Shown here piece after piece: positions 11,764 to 23,300 of a DNA stretch of 64,000 nt. The notes below the pieces were generated by a model. The model worked only from the letters and a program-made list of their open reading frames with translations. It did not search any database and was not told the origin of the DNA. The stretch's first letter is position 1; the number at the start of each line of letters is the position of its first letter. Origin of the DNA: Philopedon plagiatum (Eukaryota > Arthropoda > Insecta > Coleoptera > Curculionidae); assembly GCA_963971165.1 (NCBI GenBank), contig OZ020193.1, positions 186,001 to 250,000 on the forward strand. Reading direction: 5' to 3'. The translations under genes were made by a program, and so were the position numbers.

Positions 11764-12369
11764 CAGGCGCGGCCCGTGTAATTTCAAAGTTGCATATCTC
11801 TGTTGCTACTTATGGGACCCATGCCAAATTCAGGTTTTTTAATAGTGAGCCTACTAGGAATGTTTTGGTAAAGAAAAAAATATTTTGCAATTTGCGAAAA
11901 AAAGTTGATTTTTTGAATTGACCCACCTGGGTAAAAAATTAACACGCTTAGATATTGTATGTATTATTATTTCTAAACAAATTTTACATCATTTTGTCGA
12001 CAATTCTTCAATTTTAAGAGATAAAAATGTGTTAGTAGAAAGTTATAGTCATTTGAATTTTTTCAACCGAAAAATAATTTAAATTTTCGGTTGCAAAAAA
12101 TTCAAATGACTATAACTTTCTACTAACACATTTTTTTCTCTTAAAATTTAAGAATTGTCGACAAAATGATGTAAAATTTGTTTAGAGTGGTAATTTTTGA
12201 CCGTGGTGGGTCAATTCAAAAAATCAACTTTTTTTCGCAAATTGCAAAATATTGTTTTTCTTTACCAAAACATTCCTAGTAGGCTCACTATTAAAAAACC
12301 TGAATTTGGTAAGGGTCCCATAAGCAGCAACAGAGATATGCAACTTTGAAATTTCACGGGCCGCGCCTG
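11764..12369. mobile_element. hAT-like foldback MITE with 8-bp target duplication
   Basis: The 606-bp element starts CAGGCGCGGCCCGTG and ends with its reverse complement. It is flanked on both sides by ATAGTATA (11756-11763 and 12370-12377), an 8-bp duplication typical of hAT transposons. The arms are self-complementary across almost the whole length, with the centre near 12066-12070 (CCGAAAATAATTT region). There is no transposase, so it is non-autonomous. Related ends recur at 30237-30251 and 38822-39914. Confidence 0.93.
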
Positions 12370-12834
12370 ATAGTATATAACTGTGAATAGGAAAGTAAAT
12401 TGTTAATATAAGCGTAGTGATCAAAAACACGAACACTGCTATTTACGAATTAAATCACTATGACGCACAATAGTCACTCACGGTGAGCTTGGATTAAGTT
12501 TAACCCAAAATGGAAATTAATAACCCTCCATTGGTACCAAATTACACTCCGACGCAATCGCATCTTTGGTTAAACTTATCCAAGCTCACCGTGCACTTCA
12601 GTAGATTAAGGATGATTGGCTGTGGCGCCGATGCCCGATGGCGTTTTCATCAATATCTACTTATCATTTTTCTCTGTAATACAGGCAGTAGGTAGGTAAT
12701 TTGAAATTATTCTAAAAATTTATTTTTCTTAAGTTCCGCTTCTCATACCGTTCATAGATTTGTTACAGACAACAAAAGGTGGAAAAATAATAAAATATTC
12801 ATTAAAACAAGTAATTTTATTTCGACTTCCTTGA

Positions 12835-13647
12835 TAGAGCTGCACCGAGTCCTATTGTTTCACTTGGCCGAATACCGAATACTCGGCCACCAAGTACCGA
12901 ATACTAGGTCAGCGAGTAGGAAAATCTTTAATACACTTTCAGCAGTTCGGCAACCCAATACACTTAACTGTGTCACTGGTCACCGGCTTTAAAATGTTGG
13001 TCTACGTCTAGAACATCAGCGAACGACTCTTATGTTCACGTGATTTAGCAAAGCAATTTGTATATAAATGCAAATTGCTTTGCTAAATTACGTGAACATA
13101 ACAGTCGTTCGCTGATGTTCTAGACGTAGACCAACATTTTAAAGCCGGTGACCAGTGACACAGTTAAGTATATTGGGTTGCCGAACTGCTGAAAGTGTAT
13201 TAAAAGACGGAAGATTTTCCTACTCACTGACCTAGTTACTATAAAGTAACGTGACCATCGCTCCAGTACGTCACCCGACAACGTTCTTGAACACAGTCTA
13301 CTGGGGATTCACCCAGCTACCAGCGACAGAATGAATAACAGTTTTTCAGTGTTCCATCAAACGGAACACTTATGGAATCACTTCGGTGTCCGTCCGTTCG
13401 TCTGTCACAGGCGATTTTCTCTGAAACAGTTTGCACTTGACCGATTTTTTGTGTTCTGTGACTAAAAGTTTTAGATTTTAAGTTCCCGACTACCTTTTTA
13501 AAGGCGTCAGGTTTTAGTTTTTGGTTAAGAATTAATAAAAACATTATTTTCCTAATTTTGATTATTCAGCTGAGTAGTGAATATAAAACCGAGTACTCAT
13601 TACTCGGTAAAATATTTGCCGAGCACCGAATACTGGGTGCAGCCCTA
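12835..13647. mobile_element. hAT-like element with a long internal palindrome
   Basis: Ends are TAGAGCTGCACC on the left and the complement of TAGGGCTGCACC on the right. Flanks are TTCCTTGA (12827-12834) and TTCCTTGG (13648-13655), an 8-bp target duplication with one mismatch. Inside, 12897-13237 folds on itself with a centre near 13062 (GATTTAGCAAAGCAATTTG and its complement), flanked by repeated CGAGTA / TACTCG motifs. No transposase frame was seen. Confidence 0.85.
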
Positions 13648-13655
13648 TTCCTTGG

Positions 13656-14014
13656 TCCAAAGTTAGAATTACTGTTGTCAAATGTATGTCTTTATAATTT
13701 TAATTATGAACCGCTGCAAAATAATAGTGCAACCCACGAGACTGGGCACTGGGCAGCCATAACAATCGGTTGTTACTAAAGAATCAAATTAAATCTTACT
13801 GCTGTTTGTACTTAGATCTTTCGTTCAAATATTCCTGTTTTTCTATGAAAATAAGGACTTAGCAGTCGTTTTTACGGACCACTGCCTTTTAAAAATGCCA
13901 ACTCTTGTGCATTGCACTTTTTCAACATACAAAAAATAAAAAATTTCCCATCAGCCATCCCCCCCCTATCACACTAATAACCAGTCCTCTATATTCTGTT
14001 TTTATAAATTGAAC
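13656..14014. other. UBE2G2 3' flank
   Basis: Lies downstream of the UBE2G2 stop codon in gene orientation, so it should contain its 3' UTR. No polyadenylation signal could be fixed with confidence and no other gene is visible. Confidence 0.4.
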
Positions 14015-15065
14015 CTAAATATCCAATGGAATTCCTAGGGTTTTTCTCACTAATTTCTCTGCTATCCTGTTAAATTCATCCCGGTTCTCCCTCCACATTT
14101 TGCCAGCATCTACGTTGGCCCCACTTTCATCATTTGGCTCTAAATGTAAATATATTATGTAGAAATTTACCACTGGTTATAGCAGGTTAGTTGTTATTCC
14201 CACTTTCAACTTTTAAATATAAAAATTCTTAATGTTTTGCTTAAAATCACAAATTTCTCCTTAAAAATTTTAGTATCTCATAATAATAAGTTGATTAAAA
14301 AAAAAAAATAATTGTACCTGCTAACATACTAACAACTGACAACAAAATTTTTTCCACACTCTGAACAGGAGACCATCTTTCAGCACTGGATTCATAACCC
14401 ATAGGGTCATCTCCTGGAGCATGAAGAATCGAAATGCATACTCTTCCATCTGAATAAACTAGAAGAGAAATAGATAAAGATGCCGCTTGAACCCGGCCTA
14501 AATAGTAAAATATTGGATTTGGCCAGGCCTTGCCTGAGCCTGGCTTGGACTCATTTACATAAATGAGTCCAGGCGAGACCGGGTCTTTACTTCCAAGGCC
14601 TGGTCCCAAGTCCAAGCGGCATCTCTAGAAATAGATATCGCTCATTTATCTAGCGTTAACTGCTGGAAGAACTTACTATTTGGATGAAACATGTCACAAG
14701 TAAACTGCATTTTGGGTGGACTTAAGGGATAATCGGGAGGAAATATTAGTTTTGCTGGAAACACGCCCCCCTCAAAGCACGTTCCTTCAGGACCACTACA
14801 AACCAAAAAATCGATTATTTATCCTAACTTAATATAAAAACGACCAAAATGCATCTTTAACTATTTTGGATTGTGTTATATCTTACGTTATCAGGGCTTC
14901 CCATTCAAAAAAATTTTCTTCATTCACAGGTCCTGCGATTATCCCTTCTGGAGGATTTAAGGTTAGTTCTGAAAAACATGAAAATGAAATAACGAATTTT
15001 AAGAAGGAATTAAGAGACGTACGTTTGTACTCGGCCATAAGTCGACGGAGGGCTGAACCAGCCAT
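14015..15065 (-). CDS. UBE2G2: Ubiquitin-conjugating enzyme E2 G2
   Basis: E2 enzyme that carries thioester-linked ubiquitin for ER-associated degradation, working with gp78 or Hrd1-type ligases at the ER membrane (family knowledge). Minus-strand exons: 15023-15065, 14887-14968, 14677-14795, 14318-14458, 14015-14139. Phases agree, giving 169 aa, close to the 165 aa of the human protein. It begins MAGSALRRLMAEYKQLTLNP. The HPN motif (FHPN) ends at residue 81, the catalytic Cys is 89 in GRVCISIL, and the acidic loop specific to this subfamily follows (HAPGDDPMGYESSAERW). The start matches the family N-terminus exactly. Intron 3 carries a 153-bp hAT MITE next to the exon 4 acceptor, and a 0.9-kb TIR element begins 105 bp upstream of the ATG. 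The gene is divergent from BTG. Confidence 0.96.
14475..14627. mobile_element. 153-bp hAT-like MITE in UBE2G2 intron 3
   Basis: Terminal repeats are TAAAGATGCCGCTTG and the complement of TAGAGATGCCGCTTG. Both flanks are GAAATAGA (14467-14474 and 14628-14635), a perfect 8-bp target duplication. Internal GGCCTGG/CCAGGCC and GGACTCATTTA/TAAATGAGTCC pairs make it a hairpin. In UBE2G2 orientation its left flank is the pyrimidine tract immediately before the exon 4 acceptor at 14459-14461. Confidence 0.92.
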
Positions 15066-15170
15066 TTTATTTATGTATTAATATAAACAATGATGATTTT
15101 TAAAAAGAAAATAGTGAAACTGACAGCCACAGAACAACTGACAGTTCAATCAGCTGATTATCTTACTAGA

Positions 15171-16083
15171 GGGATTTTTTGGCGAGATAAACGGTTATAT
15201 GTAAATGACCGCTGCGGTCTTTTAATAATGACGTCATAATCAAGCGGTTTTTTAAAATCGCCAAAATGACACGGTTTTTTCATTTGTTTATAAAACCATC
15301 TGTCAAGTTTTTGTTTTATTGTACTAGACTGACTAGTGTTTACTGACTGCAATGTATTAATATAATTACTAGCAGCACAAGGCACAATTATTAACTAAAA
15401 AAACATGCAAAACAAATTGAAGTTAAATAATAATTATAAAATAACAAAACGTGTCATTTTATTTATTAATAATTAATTTGACTGTTTACTTACCGTTTAG
15501 CAACTCCATGACAGTACCCAAACCTGTTACCAGCTTTATGCGCCCGCAGACTTTTTTCTCAGGTGGGGCAAAATAAAAAATATATATATTTTTACAGATT
15601 TTATTACTAATAATTAAAAAGGATGACTATCTCACACTCTCAGGGGGGCCCTGGCCCCTCCCTGCGGGCGCCCATCCCTGCCTTTAAAGCTGACCTAGTA
15701 TTCATACTGTTCATTTTCTCTGTCTCTCTAATGGATTGTTAGCTTCTCTTTCTGGAGCAATTTGCCAGGGTTCATTTTCCATTTTTGTGGATGCATTTTT
15801 GGCACAGGCACAGACACAGGACTAGATCACTGCACAGGACTCCACAAGTCGTTTTTTTTAGGCTATGTACGTTGAAAAATGGCGAATTTGGCTCTTAATG
15901 TCAAATTTAACCGGTGATGACTTTTTGTCAACAACTTGCACCTTGTTGAATAAATTAAAAGACCGTTTTTCAAAACGATGACGTCAGCAATGGCGTCATT
16001 TGAAAGACCGCTTTGTCGCGAAAACGGACCGGTATCAGATACCGCTCCAAAATTTAAAACCGTTTATCTCGCCAAAAAATCCC
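15171..16083. mobile_element. 0.9-kb TIR element upstream of UBE2G2
   Basis: A 26-bp perfect terminal inverted repeat (beginning GGGATTTTTTGGCGAGATAA) is at 15171-15196 and, inverted, at 16058-16083. TA dinucleotides at 15167-15168 and 16085-16086 may be the target duplication, which would suit a Tc1/mariner-like insertion, but this is uncertain. Subterminal sequence also pairs (GACCGC and ACGTCA motifs). No transposase frame was found. A second, nested element lies at about 15540-15671. Confidence 0.8.
15540..15671. mobile_element. Nested small TIR element
   Basis: Begins GCGCCCGCAG and ends CTGCGGGCGC, with further imperfect pairing just inside (GGGG / CCCC tracts). It sits inside the 15171-16083 element. 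No target duplication could be read. Confidence 0.5.
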
Positions 16084-16086
16084 TTA

Positions 16087-19000
16087 GCTTTGTTCGTTTT
16101 ACTTACTTTGTCATCTGCAGTCCTACTCCGGATGATTATGGTTTTCTATAACCGACTTAAAGCGATCGTGTTTTTATCTGCCGATCATTCGACAGCGAAC
16201 GTAAAACAGGGCGAAAAATATCGCTTTGTCTCTACAAATAGAAAACTATGAGCCCGCAGAGTCCCACTAGCCGACTCACGGAAGCCAGCTGAAGAGAACA
16301 TGTTAAGAACCTATGCCTGAGATTTGCATTCGGAACATCAGAGCGCCCAACGAAAACCAATACAGATTTATGTATTGCACTCCGTGAACCACGAAGCGTA
16401 TTCATCGTTTTCGGCCGGCTACTGGTACTGGTCACGGCTGACATTTAAATAATGGATTATATTCCATTTGTCAACCAATTGAATGTAGTTTTGTAGTTTA
16501 TCATGTTAATCTTGTCATTTTTTAATTTTCGATTATATTATTGTAAACTTAGATTAGATCCTTGCCGAATATTGTAAAAATGGGGTTTTCCCGTCTATTG
16601 TTCAATAAAAAAAATAATGTAAATAGTGCACCGCCAATGAACAGACCTCGTTGTTCCGTTACAGGCGCATACTCGACTCCCTCCAATATCCCCGCCAAAA
16701 GAACCTGCGCTGTGACAAATGCCAGCAGACGATTATTCAGTTTGTGACTCACTTCCGACTAGTTAGTGTGCGTGCGCCATTGTTATTTTCCTGAGTGTTG
16801 TGTGCCTCGTGTTTCTTTTTAACTTTTCTTTAGTTTTTCCTGCTTTTCTTTTATGCTAAGGATTTTTTCGGATTCCTAACACACTAAGGTAAGCTATAAA
16901 CGATAGAAATTTGTGGAAAGTCGTCATATAGCAAAGAAATTGATTCAAATATGGGACACTTTCAAGTGTGGTTGCGACATTGCTTTGTCTCGACGTGTCC
17001 ACTTTTCTCAACTTTGTTTGGGAGTTTTTAAGAATTTAATTAATACACTGTTTTTATACCGATACATGGGGGTGGTTTAATAGTTGTGGAGCTCGAAACC
17101 AAGCCCAAGAAGGTTACAAAAAATTGAAAAGGGTCTTTAAAAGACATGGTATAATCACTAAACGGCTCTTTGTTTACAAATAATATGTATGTACGTTATG
17201 TCGTATAAATTAATTCGAGGTTCTGACCTTAATTGATTTAGATTTGTTGGGATTTTGTTACTTTAAGCTAGTAGAAGCTATGAAAGTTTAGTTCTTTTGT
17301 GGAATATGCCAAATGAAATTAATATACTGTCTGAACCAAAGCAAGGGTGCCTACCTACAGCATGGCATCCAAAAGGTTGAAAAAGTCTATGAATATATTT
17401 TCCTATTAGTTTAGAGAAGCAATTTTTCTAACCGCTTCATAAGCTTTTTGAGTTTACTCACTGTTTTTACACTTTTTACATTATTTGCATGTTATTACTT
17501 ATAGAATTTTTTTGTTTGAAACACTAACATAAGTACTTAATAAGAAAATTGGATTGGTTTGTGCATTCCAGATAATCCCGGAAACTTTACCCACTACTGA
17601 ACAGATTTATAAAATTATTTCACCACATTATGTATCACCCATGTGATGAATTATGTGTTCTGTGTTCCACACAAGCAAAGCCTTAGGTCCAAAATATAGC
17701 ACTTAGTCTCTGATACAGAGGAAGGTCTAGATTATTCACTAGTTTTTTTGTTTTCAAAACAGCCTACATATAGGCCCTGCCGTGCAAGGGAAGTTATGTA
17801 TAGCTGCAGATTTCCACTTAAGGTGTTCTAAAGCCATTTTGACTATTTTCAGAGTGAGTTATGCATGTGTGTGTGGTCGAAATTACACCGGGATGGTTGA
17901 ACCAATTCATGTGAATTTTGGCCAAAGAGTTTTTGGTGATCTAAGAATAAACGGGCCAATAATTGGTTAACATCGGCCAACCAGAAAACCAGAAGTTGGG
18001 TGGGCGCCGCATTTAAAATTTTTTGCAGTCAAGGAGCACCTCATTTTAACGACATTTTAATTCCCTCTTAATTTCCACAGTTTTAATTTTTTTTTATTTT
18101 TAAAATAATGGCCAGGCAAAATGGTAAATATTAATAAGATAAAACGCGTGAATATCTCGAGCAACAACATTTAACATACCTATATACCTACCACACAGGA
18201 TATTCAAATTGAAATAAGCTCTATTGCCAGAAGACTTACATCTTATAGACAAAGCAAAAAGATAGTTTCTGTGATACATGATCCTACCTACTATAACTTA
18301 ATTACAAATAAATATACATAAAAAAATCTAAAAGTATATATAAGCTGACCAACACTAATAAAAGACAAATTCAACAAGGTGCACAAAAAATACACATAAA
18401 TTTAAACTCGATATAAAATACCTAATAGGTGTAAAAAAATTTAAAATGAGTCATAAAATTCCGCAACAGAATAATATGCCCCGTCAATCAGGTAATGTCA
18501 ATACCTCCTAAGGAGGTATTGGTAATGTCCCACTCTCGACTTGAATATCCTTAGACTATTCAAAGACTTTATATTGCTTGCAAGGTGGTTGTACAACAAT
18601 TTCTTCAATCTGTTAAAGGTTTTGGGATTACCTGGACTGCACAAACCAACCCAAATTTTTTTATTATGTCGGTGTTTCCAGCAAAAAAATATGTACATAC
18701 ATAAGTATTAATATGTAAATATAAAAAGTGTAAAAACACGATATTCCTGTCTTGATGAAATTAATTTACGACGCGGGATGTTGGAAAACCCAAGAGAGGG
18801 AAATGGGTTTCTAAAAAACGTTTACCAAACGAAAAACTGGTAATCCGTTTGTTTTTAGTAAATTTTATGTTATTATATTTGGTGTGAGTGCGTGTGTAAT
18901 TTTAACTTTAATCTCGCATGCAGCGCCGGGCGATTATTTTTTGGAAAGTATGCAGCTGATTTCTCGTCCGTTTATTTTTGTTTTGCACTGGAGAAACCTC

Positions 19001-20231
19001 GCTGGGCGTAAGAGAAATTCAGTTGGGTTGGATGGTGCTTTAAAACTTTTTATTATTAAGCTTAAATGTTTACACTTTTTACAAAAGGAAATTTAAAAAT
19101 AATAAAAATTAAAACTACCTATAAGTTAGGTTTACTCCAAAAAATAATAACATAATTTATTTGTTTTATTAACATCTGCAGTGTATAATATAATAATTCT
19201 CAGAATTATTGAAATTAAAAATAATTCTGTTAACATTCATTGAAAATTCGTTGGAGTTTGAATTCTTAATACCTACATACCTACTTAACACCTTTTGTTC
19301 CTTTAGAATAATTTATCAAATGAGATAAGATCTAGGTTTCCATACCAGCAGCATGATTGGTATGGTTGTCTTACACCAAAATTTACAATTTTAAGGTGAA
19401 GTCTGCAGTAACATTCAGAAATGAGAATAAATTTTGTTACCAATATAAGTACATACCCTATGTACATACTTGGTCCTAATAGATAATTATAATTAATTAT
19501 ACACGAGAGACGCCACACAGTAATATATTTCGAAACTAAAATGGACAAAATCAAATATCTCTTGATCGGAAAAAGATTTCGGGATGAACCCAATCAAACC
19601 CAATCAAACGGCGTGTGGTAGTTTAAGTAATAATCTATCTGGGAAAAATAGACACAAAGTGCCCCCCCCCTATTGGAAATGCCCTAAAAACACGTAAAAT
19701 TCGACATTTTTTGCTTTTTTTCTCGTTAGTTAGGTCGCTGCTTTTTTCTGCCTGTTGGAATTTAATGAACACGATTTTTTTGAATCTATACTAAAAAAGC
19801 TTTCATTTGTTTCTTTTAGAAATAATTTAGACCCATTTTTCATGGAGGTATGAGTTATTGAAAGATACAAGGTTTTCATTTTTTTTAGCATATTTCCACA
19901 GAAATAATGCCCCTGTATTCAGAACCTGTATTTATAAAAAATTCTGTTTGTCAAAAAAATGAGTTACTTACTCCTAAAAATTTTAGATCAGATGCACAGG
20001 GTGTTAAGTACCATTATTTATTTTTTTAGAAAAAATTGTTATAAAACAAAGTTGTTTATAAATAATCCAAAATTTGAAATCTGAATTCTAATTTTTAAAT
20101 TTATTTGAACCATTCTTAAGGTCTATGGTCAATACATTTCTAATATTTGATTTTGTCCATTTTAGTTTCGAAATATATTACTGTGCGCCGCGGGTAAGCA
20201 GCAGTAGGTCTATATTTTGACTTTCTTACAG
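16087..20231. other. Region between UBE2G2 and the first coding BTG exon
   Basis: No coding exon could be supported. A stretch at about 16755-16888 ends ACACTAAG followed by GTAAGC and looks like a 5' untranslated exon with a donor. It could pair with the acceptor TTTCTTACAG ending near 20231 upstream of the BTG start codon. Near 17830-17960 there is a sequence of the kind often seen in dispersed insect repeats (GGTTGAACCAATTCATGTG), and at about 18500-18525 a short hairpin (CAATACCTCC / GGAGGTATTG). The rest is AT-rich without recognisable content. Confidence 0.4.
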
Positions 20232-20346
20232 GATATCGCTTTTGCCATTTTGGATTCGAAGCGCGTTCTCGTTTCTCTCATCGTTCCCGAGATACCGATG
20301 TAAATAGACGATACGAAGAAGAACGATAGACGAGACAAAGAAAAAT

Positions 20347-23300
20347 ATGAAGGAAGAAGTATGCGCCGCCGCCAGGTTTTTCTCTTGTTTCCTGGAGAAA
20401 AGTGATAAAGTACCACGGGAACAGTTGAGTAACTTTGAAAAGCACCTTACGGATCTTCTCATTGAAAGGTACGTTTTTTAGGATAACATAATATAACTTT
20501 CACTTTTAAACGCATTTCTCTCACGGGAAGCTTCAGCTAATGATTTTTTTCAAAGTAGAAAACTTATACAGGGTATTCTCTAAGTAGCTTCGTTGAATTT
20601 CAGGATCGTACCCCGTATATTTTTCGCTTCATATCACTCTTAAAGGTTTGCGCACATTGGCGCGAATTATTCGACGCGACGGCGAAACGAATATTTCGCG
20701 GCATATGCTATAACGATTATTCGTCTCTCTCGGCACATCAACAGCGAATCTTTCGCCACAAACTTTTCATTCCGTGTCCTACTTTCTGTAAAAACATGGA
20801 TTCTTCAGACTCTGAAGAAGAGTGGCAATTTTATTGTTGGCTGCTTTAGAGGATGAGGAAGATGAAAGGTAAAATTTATTTCATTCAATCTATTTTTCTA
20901 TATGTATTTCTATTTCTATCTATTTCATCCCATATCTTATCTTTCTTTCTAATGGTTTTGTAGTCCTCGTGGCTTAGATCGTTCAAAACAGGATATTTGT
21001 TAACTAATTCTATTAACTTTCCTGTTGACGCCATATTTAATTCGCAACGAAAACGACAGAAAACGCGGCGCGTGTCGATTAAAAAATATTCGCGGAACTT
21101 TCGGTGTCGCCTAAGCGAAATCTTCGCGTCGATGTGTTGGTTCCAATTGAACGCTGTGTATTTCGGCTAACGAATAATTCGCGGCGCGAAAATTTCGCCG
21201 TCGCGCCGAATAATTCGCGCCAATGTGCCCAAACCTTTAATCATTTGAGTAACGTACAGGAAGAGCTAATAAAATACCGAATTTAGTATTCCGACACGTT
21301 TTACGCAACTGATCATTAAAAATTGGCAAACTGCTGCGAGCCAGTTACCAAACTTGATTCCTTTCAGAAACCTTAAACTGAAGCAGGTCAGGAGCTTACA
21401 TAATCCAAGAATAAGCTAATTGTGTTAAAAAAACTCTGATAGCACTACCAGTAAATATACAAGGGCTGCTAATTTTGGGTGAAACTTAGTGTATTAGAAA
21501 GGGAAAGAAAGCATAGTGGGAGCTTAATTAATTATTATAGTTCTTATGGGTCTTATAGTTCTGTTCTGATTCGACTAAATTTTGTGATCTCTAGGCCATA
21601 GTACTGAGCACTGAAAATTAATTATATTTTTATTTATTTATAAATGACGCACTTACAAATTAATAAACCAAAAAAATTATTATTGAATTGGAACCAATAG
21701 GCTGCAAACAATTTTAATGGACTTGTCATGTGTGTAGGTTTGGTAAGGTCAATTGCTTTGTTTGGTTTTTCTCTGTTTCATTCAGTCCATGGAATATAGT
21801 AGTTTGTTTTTAATAAATAGGGAATTTTTAGAATTTACAAGTATTGGAGTAGACAATCTTCAATTTTCCCGTTTAACCTTGGCTGTGTGCAAAATTTCAC
21901 CTTTTTAGCATTAGTAGTTTTGACTGGGCGTTGATGAGTGATGCGGTCAATTTACATTTTATATATTAGTATAGAAAATACTGTGATGAAGGCGACCAAT
22001 AGTTTATTATGAAAACTGGTTTAATTGTACCATTAAAAATTAATAAAAGTTAATGTGTTTGTTAAACTAGATACACATGTAACGCTTCTACGGGGTTATT
22101 TCCAAATTTTTGGAACTTCTGTTTTAGAGACAAGTTTATTTCTACTTTTTTAATAAAAACTAACGCTTTTGTATGGCTTACAAGACCTCCAGATTTAAAA
22201 CCGGGTGACTTTTTCCATTGAATTATAGACCGATTTAAATAAACAATCAAACAATGGCACGGAATATTCGCTAGTGTTACAGGTCAATTCTGTTTTAAGG
22301 AAAAAAAAACAATGCACAATTAGGTATCTCGTCAAAATGGAATGTAACGAGGGGCGGCTCACTCCCTTAAATCTGTGTACATAATATTCTTAAATCACAT
22401 TAAATAATTTTAAATCTTTCTTAAATCATTAGATTTTTTGATTTTTTTAAATCACCTACATCAATTTAAATGGCTTTAATTCATGTAAAATCGATTTAAA
22501 TCACCATAAATCATCAATAAATCACAAAAATCACCTAACATTCATTAAATCATCATCACAATTTGGCATCACCTACTGTTCTGGGCAGCGCGTTACAGCA
22601 ATTAAATCGTGTTAAATCAGATTAAATCAATACTGATTTAAAATCTGTGTACACCTCTTTTGGAAGTTAGCCGCCCCTCGGAATGTAATTTTACGGTTTT
22701 TTCATGCCGCTGGCACACTTTCAGGTGATTTAGGATTATGATAATGATTTCTAAAAAATATATACCTACGTGCTTTAAGACAATAAATTTAACATAATAT
22801 ATGTTTCAGTGATAACTTTGATACTACTTTTTTTAGGATCCACCCACGCGAACTACGTTCACTTGTAAATAGCATTTAGCATTGCCACAAGGAAAATAGT
22901 ATACTACTTATTTTTTTCGTTTTAGTACATCTAAATAATTAAAGTTTGTTTTTAAAAGTATATTTTTCCTAATATTTTTTGTATATTGCCTTCGACTTCT
23001 CAAGAATAAACCGTCTCCTACTTTGTTACCTATTTTCGTCCCTCGCATCAGGCGAAAAGCCGTCTCTAAAACAAGCTTTTTCCAAAAATAGTTCCAATGT
23101 TTTGTTAACATTGGCAGGATGACGTACGCCATTTACATTTTTCATTTATTATGTTAAGAAGCATTTGGCCATTGAACGCATCAAGTTGTGGAAGTATTTC
23201 AAAAACAAAAATTGTTTACACATTTCTTAGAAATACAGCAACTTACGCAACTACTAATAGGCGTGTGAATTTTTTGTTTAATGTATTTTCAGAATATTTT

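Noticed and set aside
16549..16752. Minus-strand frame of 67 codons resembling a small membrane protein
   Set aside because: No recognisable family, overlaps an equally long plus-strand frame, and has no supporting splice or start context.
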